Of a DNA stretch of 64,000 nucleotides, positions 1-10,145 are shown piece by piece. Origin of the DNA: Anticarsia gemmatalis. Its lineage: Eukaryota > Arthropoda > Insecta > Lepidoptera > Erebidae. The notes below the pieces were generated by a model that did no database searches, had not been told where the DNA came from, and saw only the letters and a program-made list of their open reading frames with translations. The stretch lies in assembly GCF_050436995.1 (NCBI RefSeq), contig NC_134767.1, positions 9,486,001-9,550,000 on the forward strand. The letters are read 5' to 3'. Position numbers and translations under genes: made by a program. Position 1 is the first letter of the stretch. Each line of letters starts with the position of its first letter.

Positions 1-513
1 TACTCTTCGTAATTGGTCCGTATTAATTGACATCGGCTAATTAACGCGATCGCTTACTATACGCAATAAAAACGACCATAGAATATAATTAGATCTATTT
101 CTGTTATTGTAATTGCTTTGGGGATGGACACATAGAATGGAAAAAATAAGCAAACTTTTTTCGAAGAATCGTCCTTTGTGCTTTAGATTTTACGTATTTT
201 TCAGAAGTAGGTATAGTGTTTTGTAATTTATCTTGAATTCATATAAATATAACCTCACATATTTTTTTTCAACTAACGCAAAACTCTGTTTTAAATGTTT
301 TTTTTAGTTTTTCTGTAGAAAATACTTCCAAATTTAACATTTGCACCTGTTCTTCAAAATTTGGAGTTTGACATTTGACTACTGAACTCCCTTCCAGCGC
401 CAACTAAAGAACTAGACATTTATTTTCTTAGTGCGTTTCATCATATTTTATGAACCAGTTCACTTTACATTTTGCATAAGACTGGTGTTAAAACGGTAAT
501 ATTAAAATTTCAG
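1..513 (+). other. Intron of the Patj-like gene (3' part)
   Basis: AT-rich sequence ending in the acceptor TTTCAG just before the first visible exon. I see no coding potential and no recognisable repeat. Confidence 0.6.
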
Positions 514-608
514 GTGGATGGTGTATCACTACACGGGGTGACGAATCATCGTGCGGTCGCTTTACTGAGAGATGCAAAAGGTCCTGTTGTACGGCTTAAG
601 GCTTTGAG
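514..608 (+). CDS. Patj: Patj exon: C-terminal half of a PDZ domain
   Basis: Starts at phase 0 after TTTCAG and ends with phase 2 (AG) before GTAAGC. It codes VDGVSLHGVTNHRAVALL and a final beta strand, the second half of a PDZ; the GLGF half is on an exon upstream of the window. It is most likely PDZ2 of Patj, because two more PDZ domains and a C-terminus follow. Confidence 0.8.
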
Positions 609-3600
609 GTAAGCGGCAAAAGAAATATTTCTTATTCGAATTTAGTTTGTATGAGCAAAGACTCCTCCTCGGAATTTAGAAATCATACAGAATATTGTTG
701 CTTCCGAATATCTCTCTATAGTTCTATGTAATAGGGGGCGATTCTATATACTGCTATATATTGCTTTATACCGTGCAAGTTACCAAACTAAACCAATGTC
801 AATATTCTAGTATAAAATGACAAGATATATGGATTTGAGTGAGGCAAAAGAAGTTTGTAAGGATCGTACCAAATGTCGTGCTTTGATCTCTACTTTCCCC
901 TATGGGACAAAGGCGTGATATTTTGTATGCAAATTGGATAATCCCAACAGGACTTTGACTGTCCCGGGATTTAACTCCAAGTCCTCATGATCAGGGAAAC
1001 CCAGGTTAATAACATACAACAACAAACTCATTGATTTGAAGCAACCATTAGCGCGATCATTCCATAGATGGGTGACCGCATAGTGGTATTTGAGCGTGGT
1101 GTCTCCGTGCTTCGGAGGGCACGTTAAAAGTCGATCCCCGTTGTTGTCTACTAAGATAACAGTCGTTAAGCCATGTCAAAGGCCTCTCGGGCGGCTTGAA
1201 CAACTTTGACACTAGGTTGACCACTAACCATAAGACAAACAAACAAACAAACTAATTGATTTCGTCTACTTCTATTTTTGCAGGTATCTGCGTGGCGCGG
1301 GGTTTGAGAAGCTACAGAAGGCGTTAGCAGCGCAAGACGGGAGACGATCACCGATTGCACCGCCCAGTCCCTCCGTCACCTCGCTCGCTAAATATAGCTT
1401 TAGTGTGGTATGTAATTAGTATGCTAATTAGTTGAGCAGTATGTTAAAGGTAAAGAAGAAGTTTATAGGACGATTGATATAGAAATATAATAACTGATAC
1501 TGTTCTAACGTTTTCGAATCCTAAAAGTAAGTTAGTTAACTTGCTTGTAAGTGTGTCTGGTTTTGTTTGAAGTAACTTGATTGGGAAAAAAGTAGTAGAT
1601 AAAAACATTAGTTCTGCACTAAATAATATTTTCTGCCTCAATTATTTTCATATACAAGCGACTACACGAGTACCCAAACTAGAGATACTTAGATTAATTA
1701 GATCCAAAAACATATACTTGACTGCCTCCATGCCGCAGTGGTTTAGGTCACCACATCGCTACCATAACATCGGGACTTCGTGGTGGTGGGTTTGATTGTC
1801 ACACGGGACAATAATTTATGCGATCCACTAATAATTGTTTCGGGTGGGGTTGTACTTTGTGTCCGTTGTTTGTACGTTTGTAAAAGTCCCCGCGACACAA
1901 GAGCAATCATACGTGCGGGAGATATTTATGGGTAAAACAAATACCTATTTGCTTTTTGTAGAATAGCCTGCAAAGAAAGCCTTTTGTAGAAAAGCCAAAA
2001 AAATTGGCAACCTTAACTCCATCAAGGACACTGTCAAGTATAGCCTTCTAAAAGTCTATCTTCAGCATTTTAAACTTTTTCTCTCCCCAGTACGACGAAT
2101 CAACAGTAATAGAAGTGGAACCGGAATCCGAGATCCTCCCACACTTGCCATCGCCAACATCACCGTCTGAGGAAGCGGAGATAGTGATAGGGAGGGACGA
2201 CGAGGTGTCGGAGCGGGAGGCGCGCCGCATCCAGGACAAGTGGCGGGACATACTGAGGAACGAGCCCGACTGGCCTGGACACCAGTACCAGTATGATATT
2301 GTGGTAAGTGGTATTCAAAGTCAAAGTCAAATATTCTTTTTTTCATTAACTTTAACAAGTATTTGAAATCGTCAAAATATTTTGTATCTACCACTGTTGA
2401 AATTAGTCTTGAAGGTATAGGCTCAGGCTAGTCGTAGACAAATAGAGTCCTGTACTGAGCATTGGGCTGTTTACGATAGAGACTTTTACGCAGAAAAGTT
2501 TAATCTTTTTTATTAAGTTTAGTTTAGTTTAAGACGCTCATAGGCGCTCATGTCGCGTTCATTCTATAGATGGGTGAATATTTTGTGGTGTTTGAATTGA
2601 GTGTCTCCGTGCTTCGGAACGTACGTAGAAATTAGATCTCGGTTATTATAAATTAAAATAACAGTCGTTTAGCTATGTACATACATACATGTAGAAATTG
2701 ATAGTAGGTGGTGATGGACAGGATAGCTTCTTTATTTATTTATTCTTCTTTATATATTATTAATCCGAATTGAAATTGAATTGAATTGTATTTCTTTTTA
2801 AGAATAAATATATAAATATGTGCTCTTTTTCTCCCCCAGTGCGGCACAATAATAAAAGAACGAGACAGTGGTCTAGGCATCTCTCTGGAAGGTACGGTCC
2901 GTGTGGTGGGAGGCAAGGAAGTACAAGCGAGGCATTACATCAGAGCCATCGCGCCTAATGGACCTGTGGCCAGGCTGGGCATGTATCGAGTCGGAGATGA
3001 GTTACTTGAGGTAAGACAATTTTGTGTAATTATGAAACCTTTAAAATTACCCTTTTTTGTGGTAAACATTTATTGGTGATTTTAGTATTGAGTAAAACTT
3101 TGATGGTATTTATTAACTATTCAGATGAAATTCAAGGCCAATTAAAACTGACTGTGATGTGGTATAACCGTATATATATGTATATGTATAGTAAATAAGG
3201 GAAGAAGCTACTTCCCTTAAAAAAAACACCTTTTTAATGGCAAGATAAAGTTTAGAGTTCGTAACTTTGAAACTAATTAACGCTAACACGCCTTTTTTAT
3301 TTCATTAAAATGCCTAACGTTTCGGCCGTTGGAAACGCAGAAACGTTAGGTCATTTTAAGGTAAAATGTGTGTTCGCGTTAATTCCCGTATCCTATTACA
3401 TATCAAAGTTTACAGTTAATTTAATTTAACATACCTATTTCAAAATACTTAAATATAACTTTCATCGTAACCTGCAAAACAAACGGTTTTTAAGCAGAAG
3501 CTTCATGAAACAGTATAAATACTTACCCTCTACTCTTACTCCTCCTCTAAGAGTTTTGTTTATTTCACTCCTTAGCGAAATGAAAAAGAGAAAACATATT

Positions 3601-6600
3601 ATAGTAGTGTTTTAACTAAAATAGGTTTATAGTGTGTGTTTATAAGAGAGTTAGGCTATACATGAGTTTAAATTTCCCAGGTGAACGGTTGGCGAGTACT
3701 AGGAGCCCATCATGTTGAAGTAGTGACCCGACTGCGAGCGGTCACGTCGCCCGTGTCACTCGTGGTGGTGAGGAAGAGAGACCAGCTGATTGGCAGCGAT
3801 CGAATGTCTGACAGTGGGTTTGCTAGGGTAAGGATTTAGGGTACAAGGTACATACTAATTACTACTGTAGCCTTTGATTTCCTACTGGTATCAACTACCG
3901 GCAAAATAAGTGTGGAAACTGGTCAGCGCCCCTAGCGGATTTTGCAAGAACTTTTCTCTTTCAAATTGCTTATATAGTATCTTTATAATATGTATACTCT
4001 TGTTAGTCAAAATAGTACATACTCTAAGTAATCGTTATATTGTTTTTTTTTGTAAGCTATGAATGAAGCAGGCACGTTGTGGTGGGTGAGAGAGTAGTTA
4101 TAAATGAACTTAAGCTAGTTTTAAGGATTATTTCCATCAATGTATTGAAGTAGTTTATTTTTTACATTTTACTTTTAATCAAAAAGTGGTTTATACTACT
4201 TGAACCTTCATAACGCTTGAATCGGTTAAAGCAGGCTGTCAAACTTCAGTTGCTGAAATACCACTGAAAAAAGATAAAAGAGACTGTCTATAACCAATTT
4301 CTACTAAAGGCCGTCAAAACCAGTTACCAAGAAGATCTTCCAATAACTCCAAGTTATAACTTACAGAGCAACATCCTGGGCGGTAGTCTACAAGACCTGC
4401 TGAGTCCTCCACAGCGACTCATCAAGGCGAAGTCCGAGAGTTCTGTCGCGTCACTCTGTAGTGCTACCACTGTGATGTCAGCTGGACATGATCATGATGG
4501 TAAGGGTTTCATTACGAGATTTACACAACTGTAGACAATTTGCAATTTGTTGTCTGCAATTTGTTTTTGAATCAGATCAGATTATCAAAAGTCAGAAGCT
4601 TGAAAAGGTGGTTAACAACAGCCGCGCGGACCGATCTCTGAGGTTAAGCTACGCTTGTCGAGGTTGGTCTGTGGATGGATGACCATCTTATACATATCGA
4701 GTTCGAGTTAAATTGTGGGTCCCGGCTATCTTTATCAAAGATCTTTGACAGTCGTTATCAGATGTCAAAAGCTTGAAAGTCCGACAATCAGTGTTACCGA
4801 AGGGTGTCGTGTGATAACTGTAAAATAACGCTCCATGTAAAATACAAGTATTCGAGTACAGTAGTGAGACTGGAAGCTGACTTCAACTCTAAAAGGTAAA
4901 CCCTCGGCCAAATTAAAAATCGTCAAACTCAAATGACGCATGGTAATTTACTTTGTTTTCCAAATGGCGTAAGATACCCAATAATTATTAGGGACTAGAA
5001 ACTCACAAAGTTTAGCAGCATTTTAAATCTTTTAATTTTCATGTTCTTTTCAGAATTCTGTACAGAAGACCTAGAGCGCGTTCGATCAAGGTCCTTGGAG
5101 CCGCTCAGTGGACTCGCGATGTGGAGTGATCACGTGGAGTACATACAGTTGCTGAAGGAAGACAGGGGGCTGGGCTTCTCCATACTGGATTATTTGGTGA
5201 GTTTTCTCATCAATGTCTAGTGGAGCTACTAATTTTGACTTTAGAGAGCTGATAGTCATAAATGATGTATAGTGTACGATACGTGTAGAAACCATTCCCG
5301 TGTAAATCTCGATCCTTCACGAATTCCGGGATAAAAAGTATGTGTCTATGTGTATTCTGTGTCTTCAGCTACCTACATACCAAATTTCATTGTAATGGTT
5401 CAGTAGTATTTGCGTAAATTTATAGCAGTAGTAGGATTGGCTTCTTTATAAAAAGCAGCCTATATCTTTTTTGAAATACTGACGTCTTTGAAATCAACTC
5501 AGTAGCTAAGCCGTGAAAGCTCAATATACAGAGACATTTTTGATTCTATATTATCCCGATCGTATTTTTCCATTTTAGCTTCCATGTCCAATTATTATTC
5601 TGTCCTGATTCTGTTAGTAGATTTTTGTCGAGCAGTCAGATAAAAGTTCAATTAATAATAGTTTCTATAAATGTATTACTCATATCATATCTCTTCTCTC
5701 CCCCAGGACCCGTCCGAGCCAGGTAGCTCCGTCATAGTGGTCCGCTCGGTGGTGGTGGGCGGCGCGGCGGCGGCGGACGGGCGCCTGTCGCCCGGCGACC
5801 GCCTCGTGTCCGTCAACGGCGTCGACGTGGCGCGCGCGCCGCTCGCGCGGGCTGTCGGCGCCATCAAGACTGCGCCTAAAGGTATGACACTGCAGTCTAT
5901 TCCAATTATGTTTTTATGTATTTTTGCTTCTGAGGTAAGTATTTTTCCAACAGTCTTCAGCTTTTTTCAGTGATGATGATGAATTTTGTGGTAGTGTAAT
6001 TTTCATGTTTGGTAGTCGCTTACATGACTGTGCAGAACTAAACGAATACATGAATATATTTCTGTAACAGGAGTAACCGTGTGGTAATGATTGTTTATTG
6101 ACTTGAATCAATGTGTTGAGAACGAATACAATGTATTGTGTACGCGCTGGCAGATACGTTTAGTCTCACAAATTAAATAATATATTGTTAAAATAGTATA
6201 GCGCCACCACTAACGTACAACTAAATTATCCAATAAATGATAGGACCTAAATCGCAATATTAAATTTAACCTTATATTACTATTACACCCGCTAAAAAGT
6301 TATGACGTCATAACTTCAAATCGCACAGTCCACAGTTATAAACACGTGTCAAAACCGTTTACAATAAAAAGTAGATATACAACATCAAAGATAACATAAT
6401 ATTTGATGTTTAATTATCAGTTATGTTATCATAGTAATTTATTATTGTGCGACAAATAAAGTGTTACATGTTCCACTGAGATTTTAAGTTCGTATCTGAT
6501 TGTGGAAGCAAATAATTACGTTTAGATAAAGATAAAAATACTTTTGAAGTAATCATTTCTCGATTTTTTGTCGGAAGTATTTGGTCGTAAAGTCTGTATC

Positions 6601-7621
6601 TTTAAAGGCTTTTGAAATAACAAAATAGGTCAATAGCCTTCTTCACACACACACACAAACACACTCTATCGCATGCTCTTAGGACCGTACTGCAAAGCAG
6701 CGCGGTCTTCGCTCGCGATAGAGTGTGTGTGTAAAGGGGAATAATCTCCGACATTCCATGTTTTGATTTTATTTTATCTTAGTCATTGGTCAATTCTTTA
6801 AGTCAATTTTATAAAATATCCCTCTAGTCACTCTTTGTTGAACACTTGTAACGTCAAAGGTAAACAGTACTATCAGTAGATAGTACGTTAATGACAACAT
6901 ACATTACATACATCACTTCAAAAAACATACATTATAATTTAGTACAGTCAGCATAATAACCCCATGTGCCTTAAAAGTGAAATGGAAGAAAATATTTTTT
7001 TAACTGTGTTGCCTTAAGTACATAAAAAGCTAGGTGATAGTCCCAAGACATTAAAGTTCCACTATTTCTTTAAGAAAAGTCTCTCGCAACTTTCAGAAAC
7101 ATACAAACAACGGACATGAAGTACAATTAAACAACTATTTGAATCACTCGGAACTCAAACCCACTTCTTTTGCGCGCAAATGTAGCGACGTAGCAACCTT
7201 AACTTCTCCGTTCAGTACCTCGATTCTCTACCACTATCGACAACCGGCTAGCTATCGAATTTTGACATTTAGAATGTACTGCCAAAATGTTTCCTACGAC
7301 ACCCGCCAGAGGCGCTGATCAGATTTTCATATAAAATTTCTCGATGACAGTTCGGTTGTCGGTAGTAGATAGTAGAAGAGAATCGAAGCACAGGCGGCAG
7401 CTCGCGCCACGACATACACAGAGAACTGAGACATAAGACCGTGGCGTTATCTATTACGCTTCTTTTTGAACAATTTCGCAGGCATTACCTAAAGCAAAGA
7501 AGGGGCCGCAGTCTGTCGGTCGCGGTCTTTTGTCGTACCTCCGCCTTTACGGTCGTCAGTTAAAAACTATTATATATAATATATAATTATATTTTTTTAA
7601 CATGTTTTAATGCTGGCTTTA

Positions 7622-7659
<38 letters not shown>

Positions 7660-9474
7660 TATGTCATAGTATAGTAGCAGACGGTAGAGAATAGAGGGTA
7701 CAGTATAGTGTTGTGTTATTGTGGCAAACAAAGTGTTGTGAATAATCAAAGGATTATTGTCATAGCGAAGGTTTGTAGCAAAAAATCGAAAAATGGGAAG
7801 AGAATATTTGATTCGACTGGTCACTTAAATTAATTTTCTGTATTACTGCTTAAATTGTTAAATGGGCCTATATTCAAAACTTATATTTTTGATCTACTAG
7901 TGGAAAATAGCACACAATTGTATTAGAATTTAAAGCCTTTTATTTTCTAAACAATTCTAAACTAAACCATTATTATCTAATTTTTTTTTGTTGATTACAG
8001 ACTCTTTATTCCATAAATTTTAAACAATAATAATTCAAACTTTACATTAAATTAATACATTAAAGAATAATTTTATATGTACGAAATATTATATTATATT
8101 ATCTAAATACACTATCAGTTAATCAACAACAAAACAATATTTTTCGAGTTTCATGTATTTAGTAATATATTTTCCTTGTTCCAGGCATAGTAACGATCGG
8201 AATAGCGAAGCCTCTCCCCTGTAGTACCGTGGTCGGCGGAGAGAGGGCCAACGGACCCAGCATGCAGAGTAGTCAGGTAATTACTAGATATTTATTATAG
8301 CATAGATATAAGTTATTAATTAATATTTGTAGAAGTAAGGGTCGCCTTGTGACTTCGTTTTTATTAAAGAACAATATGTTTTTTGATCCCTCATTTTTTT
8401 ATTTTACATTAGATTAATTAACGAAGTTTATAAAAATATATGAAAAAAAAAATAGTAACATATTGAGTGAAAATTTCTAAACGTAATTGCTCGTTTTTTT
8501 AAATAAAAATAATATAGAAGGATAATTACTTAAAAAGGAGTCACAAGGATTTTTAAAAAATATTTATCATTAAATATAACTTTAATTACTCAAAGTATAT
8601 AAAATATAATAAATAGAAAATAAAAATATACTTTTGTATTTTGGTCGAAATGCCAATTTATACAAAATAATTATAAAATTGAATAAATTACAGTTTTTTT
8701 TTACTCTTTCTTTGTAAAAAAAGCGAAAAAACTATATTTAGTGGTTAGAAGTGCTGTGATATTGTACACTGAGGGAAATAAACAGTAAGTTTGATTTATA
8801 TATTAAAGCTTGTTGCGCTTAGAGCAGTACCTGTCTTAAGCATGCATTCACAGTTTGTTATATTTCCAATATTTACTTGTACAATAAAGGGAATTAAGAC
8901 CGCTCTAAGATTATCTAGTTATTTTAGCTTTAGACTTGGAAATTTGGTTCAAAATCGAATATTTCCCTTTAGTGTACAATATTTTTTTTGCATGCTTTAC
9001 TTTAAAATGTAGCTATTAGTATAAGAACGTTGATAATTCAGTAGTTCTTTAAATCACAATGCTAACATTTTCATATAGTCATATTAAAAATCCACCAAAA
9101 AAAAATACAAGCAAAATCATGTTTGTTTTACTTCACCTAGTCATTTAAAAACAATACTTATTTATCGCTTTAACCGCAACATTCTTCATTAAATTAATTT
9201 TTATATTCACTTTATATTCATTTTTTATTATTTATTTTGTATTATTATTCACTTAGCCAAAATTCAGATATACCTATTTCATTATTTTACCGCAACACAA
9301 CCAAAAACTAAAATACCAATATTTTCTTTTCAGAAATTGGAATACTTCACCAAAATCCTTCGTCTAATAACACATTTACACCGGGACATTATGGAATTAC
9401 AAGTGCATTGTCGTCAAGACGTCACTCACGTACCCTTCAGAGTACGTCCGAATGTAGAGCCGAGTTTACGATGA
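514..9474 (+). CDS. Patj: Patj-like multi-PDZ polarity scaffold, 3' part (10 exons)
   Basis: Ten exons join in phase with GT-AG borders: 514-608, 1284-1407, 2091-2303, 2840-3010, 3681-3827, 4367-4499, 5054-5196, 5707-5881, 8185-8276 and 9334-9474, giving 477 residues to a TGA. The 5' end lies upstream of the window. Order: C-terminal half of a PDZ (residues 1-35), linker, PDZ with carboxylate loop GLGI (about 141-235), linker, PDZ with loop GLGF (about 325-412), short tail. Patj (L27 plus four PDZ in Drosophila) is a cytoplasmic scaffold of the Crumbs-Stardust apical complex in epithelia. The GLGFSILDY motif and the following KPLP are typical of the Patj/MUPP1/INADL family. The family call is strong. 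Patj rather than another MUPP1-type protein is inferred from the tail length after the last PDZ and from the inaD-like sequence downstream. Confidence 0.72.
1031..1245 (+). repeat. R1 dispersed repeat, copy 1
   Basis: One of ten related stretches sharing CATAGATGGGTGACCGCATA, CTCCGTGCTTCGGAGGGCAC and TTTGACACTAGGTTGACCAC. This copy ends in (CAAA)n, as in a retroposed element. It lies directly upstream of the acceptor of the exon at 1284. Other copies: 2531-2680, 19755-19962, 37205-37412, 40815-40940, 41935-42135, 44860-45062, 48117-48340, 58568-58795 and 62060-62260. Confidence 0.75.
1284..1407 (+). CDS. Patj: Patj exon: end of PDZ and following linker
   Basis: Enters at phase 2 (AG+G gives Arg) and leaves at phase 0 before GTATGT. 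It codes YLRGAGFEKLQKAL, a conserved helix just after the PDZ in this family, then a Ser/Pro-rich linker. A copy of the roughly 200-bp R1 repeat lies just upstream in the intron. Confidence 0.8.
1720..1932 (+). repeat. S1 tRNA-derived SINE, near full length
   Basis: Has a box-A-like stretch (GCCGCAGTGGTTTAGG) and a degenerate box B, then the family body (TTTGTGTCCGTTGTTTGTAC, CCCCGCGACACAAGAGCAAT) and the end GTGCGGGAG. It sits in the intron before the exon at 2091. Confidence 0.75.
2091..2303 (+). CDS. Patj: Patj exon: acidic linker and start of PDZ3
   Basis: 71 codons, phase 0 to 0, between CTCTCCCCAG and GTAAGT. An acidic Glu/Ser/Pro linker is followed by the KWRDIL helix and YDIV, the first beta strand of the next PDZ. 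MUPP1-family proteins have an equivalent W-containing helix before the matching PDZ. Confidence 0.85.
2318..2395 (+). repeat. Dispersed repeat fragment next to a splice donor
   Basis: Matches a copy at about 40207-40290 (CAAAGTCAAATATTCTTT, then ACAAGTATTTGAAATCGTCA) and a weaker one at about 11620-11690. It starts about 15 bp after the donor of the exon ending at 2303. Confidence 0.65.
2531..2680 (+). repeat. R1 dispersed repeat, truncated copy
   Basis: Keeps ATAGATGGGTGA, GTGTCTCCGTGCTTCGGA and ATAACAGTCGTTTAGC but has lost the 3' third found in fuller copies. Confidence 0.6.
2840..3010 (+). CDS. Patj: Patj exon: core of PDZ3
   Basis: 57 codons, phase 0 to 0, between CTCCCCCAG and GTAAGA. 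It codes the carboxylate-binding loop SGLGISLEG, a longer beta2-beta3 loop (VRVVGGKEVQARHY), the IRAIAPNGPVARLGM core and GDELLE. The exon ends exactly before VNG. Confidence 0.88.
3681..3827 (+). CDS. Patj: Patj exon: end of PDZ3
   Basis: 49 codons, phase 0 to 0, between TTTCCCAG and GTAAGG. It opens with VNGWRVLGAHHVEVVTRL and runs through the last PDZ strand (VSLVVVRKRD) into a Ser-rich linker. The intron just before VNG matches the border before VDG in the exon at 514. Confidence 0.87.
4367..4499 (+). CDS. Patj: Patj exon: linker between PDZ3 and PDZ4
   Basis: Phase 0 in, phase 1 out, between TTACAG and GTAAGG. It codes a Ser-rich linker with LLSPPQRLIKAKSESS; the basic-Ser context suggests phosphorylation, which is inference. 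No domain is recognised. Confidence 0.75.
4700..4890 (+). repeat. R2 dispersed repeat, copy 1
   Basis: Shares blocks with 32815-33010: GTGGGTCCCGG, AAAGATCTTTGACAGTCGTT, AGCTTGAAAGTC and CTCCATGTAAAATAC, ending GTGAGACTGGAAGC. No ORF and no terminal repeats are seen. The class is unknown. Confidence 0.6.
5054..5196 (+). CDS. Patj: Patj exon: start of PDZ4
   Basis: Phase 1 in, phase 0 out, between TTTTCAG and GTGAGT. It codes a short acidic linker, LAMWSDHVEYIQLLKED, then RGLGFSILDYL. The tryptophan before the PDZ and the GLGFSILDY loop are a strong Patj/MUPP1/INADL signature. Confidence 0.88.
5283..5440 (-). mobile_element. Degenerate small Helitron fragment (type B)
   Basis: In reverse it carries the type B body (CTTCAGCTACCTACATACCA, CAGTAGTATTTGCGT, then AGTAGTAGGATT at the 5' end) seen better at 40364-40582. 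The CTAG terminus is missing. Confidence 0.55.
5707..5881 (+). CDS. Patj: Patj exon: core of PDZ4
   Basis: Phase 0 in, phase 1 out, between CTCTCCCCCAG and GTATGA. It codes DPSEPGSSVIVVRSV, an Ala-rich turn (GGAAAADGRL), SPGDRLVSVNGVDV and the alpha2 helix (LARAVGAIKTAPKG). The exon is very GC-rich compared with the AT-rich introns on both sides. Confidence 0.88.
6641..6735. repeat. CA-flanked inverted repeat (hairpin)
   Basis: 14-bp arms ACACACTCTATCGC (6659-6672) and GCGATAGAGTGTGT (6715-6728), extended by CA/TG runs, enclose a GC-rich 42-base loop that can itself pair (ACCG with CGGT). Confidence 0.7.
7075..7155 (-). repeat. S1 SINE fragment
   Basis: Reverse-strand 3' half of S1: CATACAAACAACGGACATGA follows CTCTCGCAACTTTCAG, as in the better copies at 34058 and 46735. 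Confidence 0.5.
7217..7388. mobile_element. MITE with about 35-bp terminal inverted repeats, copy 1
   Basis: Ends are CGATTCTCTACCACTATCGA and the complement of a matching stretch at 7350-7388. The core has ATGTACTGCCAAAATGTTTC and CCGCCAGAGGCGCTGATCAG. Related copies: 20508-20612, 32711-32805, 43751-43935, 45775-45947, 46050-46235 and 60935-61087. No coding capacity, so a non-autonomous DNA transposon is likely. Confidence 0.75.
7626..7656. repeat. CA dinucleotide microsatellite
   Basis: About 15 uninterrupted CA units in a Patj intron. Confidence 0.95.
8185..8276 (+). CDS. Patj: Patj exon: end of PDZ4 and tail
   Basis: Phase 1 in (G+GC gives Gly), phase 0 out, between GTTCCAG and GTAATT. 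It codes IVTIGIAKPLP, the last PDZ strand and conserved KPLP, then 20 residues without a recognised domain. Its phase-0 donor fits both the terminal exon at 9334 and the large exon at 13449. Confidence 0.82.
8277..9333 (+). other. Patj intron before the terminal exon
   Basis: Very AT-rich; no repeat family or exon is recognised. Confidence 0.5.
9334..9474 (+). CDS. Patj: Patj terminal exon with stop codon (alternative C-terminus)
   Basis: After the strong acceptor ATTTTCTTTTCAG the frame from 8276 stays open for 46 codons and ends in TGA at 9472-9474. The peptide begins KLEYFTKILRLITHLHRD and ends NVEPSLR; I recognise no domain. The resulting tail of about 65 residues after the last PDZ is what a Patj-type protein would need. 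Possible poly(A) signals follow at 10026 (ATTAAA), 10224 (AATAAA) and 12096 (AATAAA, followed by a GT-rich stretch). It could instead be a cryptic exon skipped in favour of 13449. Confidence 0.55.
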   Translation, partial: KLEYFTKILRLITHLHRDIMELQVHCRQDVTHVPFRVRPNVEPSLR

Positions 9475-10049
9475 GAGAGAAAGAGAGGGATATAGGTGAA
9501 GGTGTGGGATGGAAAATATCAAGAGGAGACTAATATTTTATTAAGAAATTGTGATGGGAATTCTGATATGCAAAATTGAGTAAGAAAATATTAGAAATGA
9601 GGAGATATCACTTACATACATGTGGCAAGCGTAAAAACGTAATAGTCGGGAAAGCAAGCGGTCTTCAATTGAACAGTATATTTAAAAAAAAAATATTTCG
9701 AATCCGAAATTTTGAAAAAACAATAGCCTGGCTTTTACTTGCAAAATCACTCAACGTCGTTTAATTTTTATAAAGGTTTTGTTTCATAGTAACGGAATTC
9801 TTTAACTATGTTAAAAGTGACTCACTTATAAAATACAATGTATGTATACATAATGGATGTATGAAATTTTAAAAAATGTAACTAAATTTTAACTCGCAAT
9901 GGAAAGCAATGTTGTAAAACTTTTGATGAGTAAAGCTCTATTTATGATGAATGATAATAGCTTTTTGATGTGCTTTTTTGGATAAAATTGTCAAGTGATA
10001 CGCTCATTGTCGAGTCGTGCAAATTATTAAAAAGTAGGAATATATTTCT

Positions 10050-10145
10050 TGAGGGCGAAAGGCCCACACTTGGCCATCGTGGTGGACTCAAAGCCTAACC
10101 CCTCAGTTTGGGAAAAGACACTTGCCCAGCCGTGGGATAGAAATG
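10050..10145 (+). repeat. S3 SINE, 3' fragment
   Basis: Carries CACTTGGCCATCGTGGTGGA and CTTGCCCAGCCGTGGGA, the 3' end of the S3 family seen in full at 34585-34885. Confidence 0.6.

Larger units (their letters stand above)
5882..8184 (+). other. Patj intron between the last two PDZ4 exons
   Basis: A 2.3-kb intron holding a CA-flanked hairpin (6641-6735), a partial S1 SINE in reverse (7075-7155), a MITE (7217-7388) and a CA microsatellite (7626-7656). The segment 7388-7560 is unusually GC-rich, but the frame entered from 5881 stops at once there, so I do not call an exon. Confidence 0.6.

Noticed and set aside
5685..5867. Minus-strand open frame across the GC-rich Patj exon
   Set aside because: Arg/Thr/Pro-rich shadow caused by GC content; the + strand codes a clear PDZ.
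7484..7560. GC-richer stretch after TTTCGCAG as an extra Patj exon
   Set aside because: In the phase set by 5881 it meets TAA after two codons, and the direct join 5881-8185 gives an intact PDZ strand.
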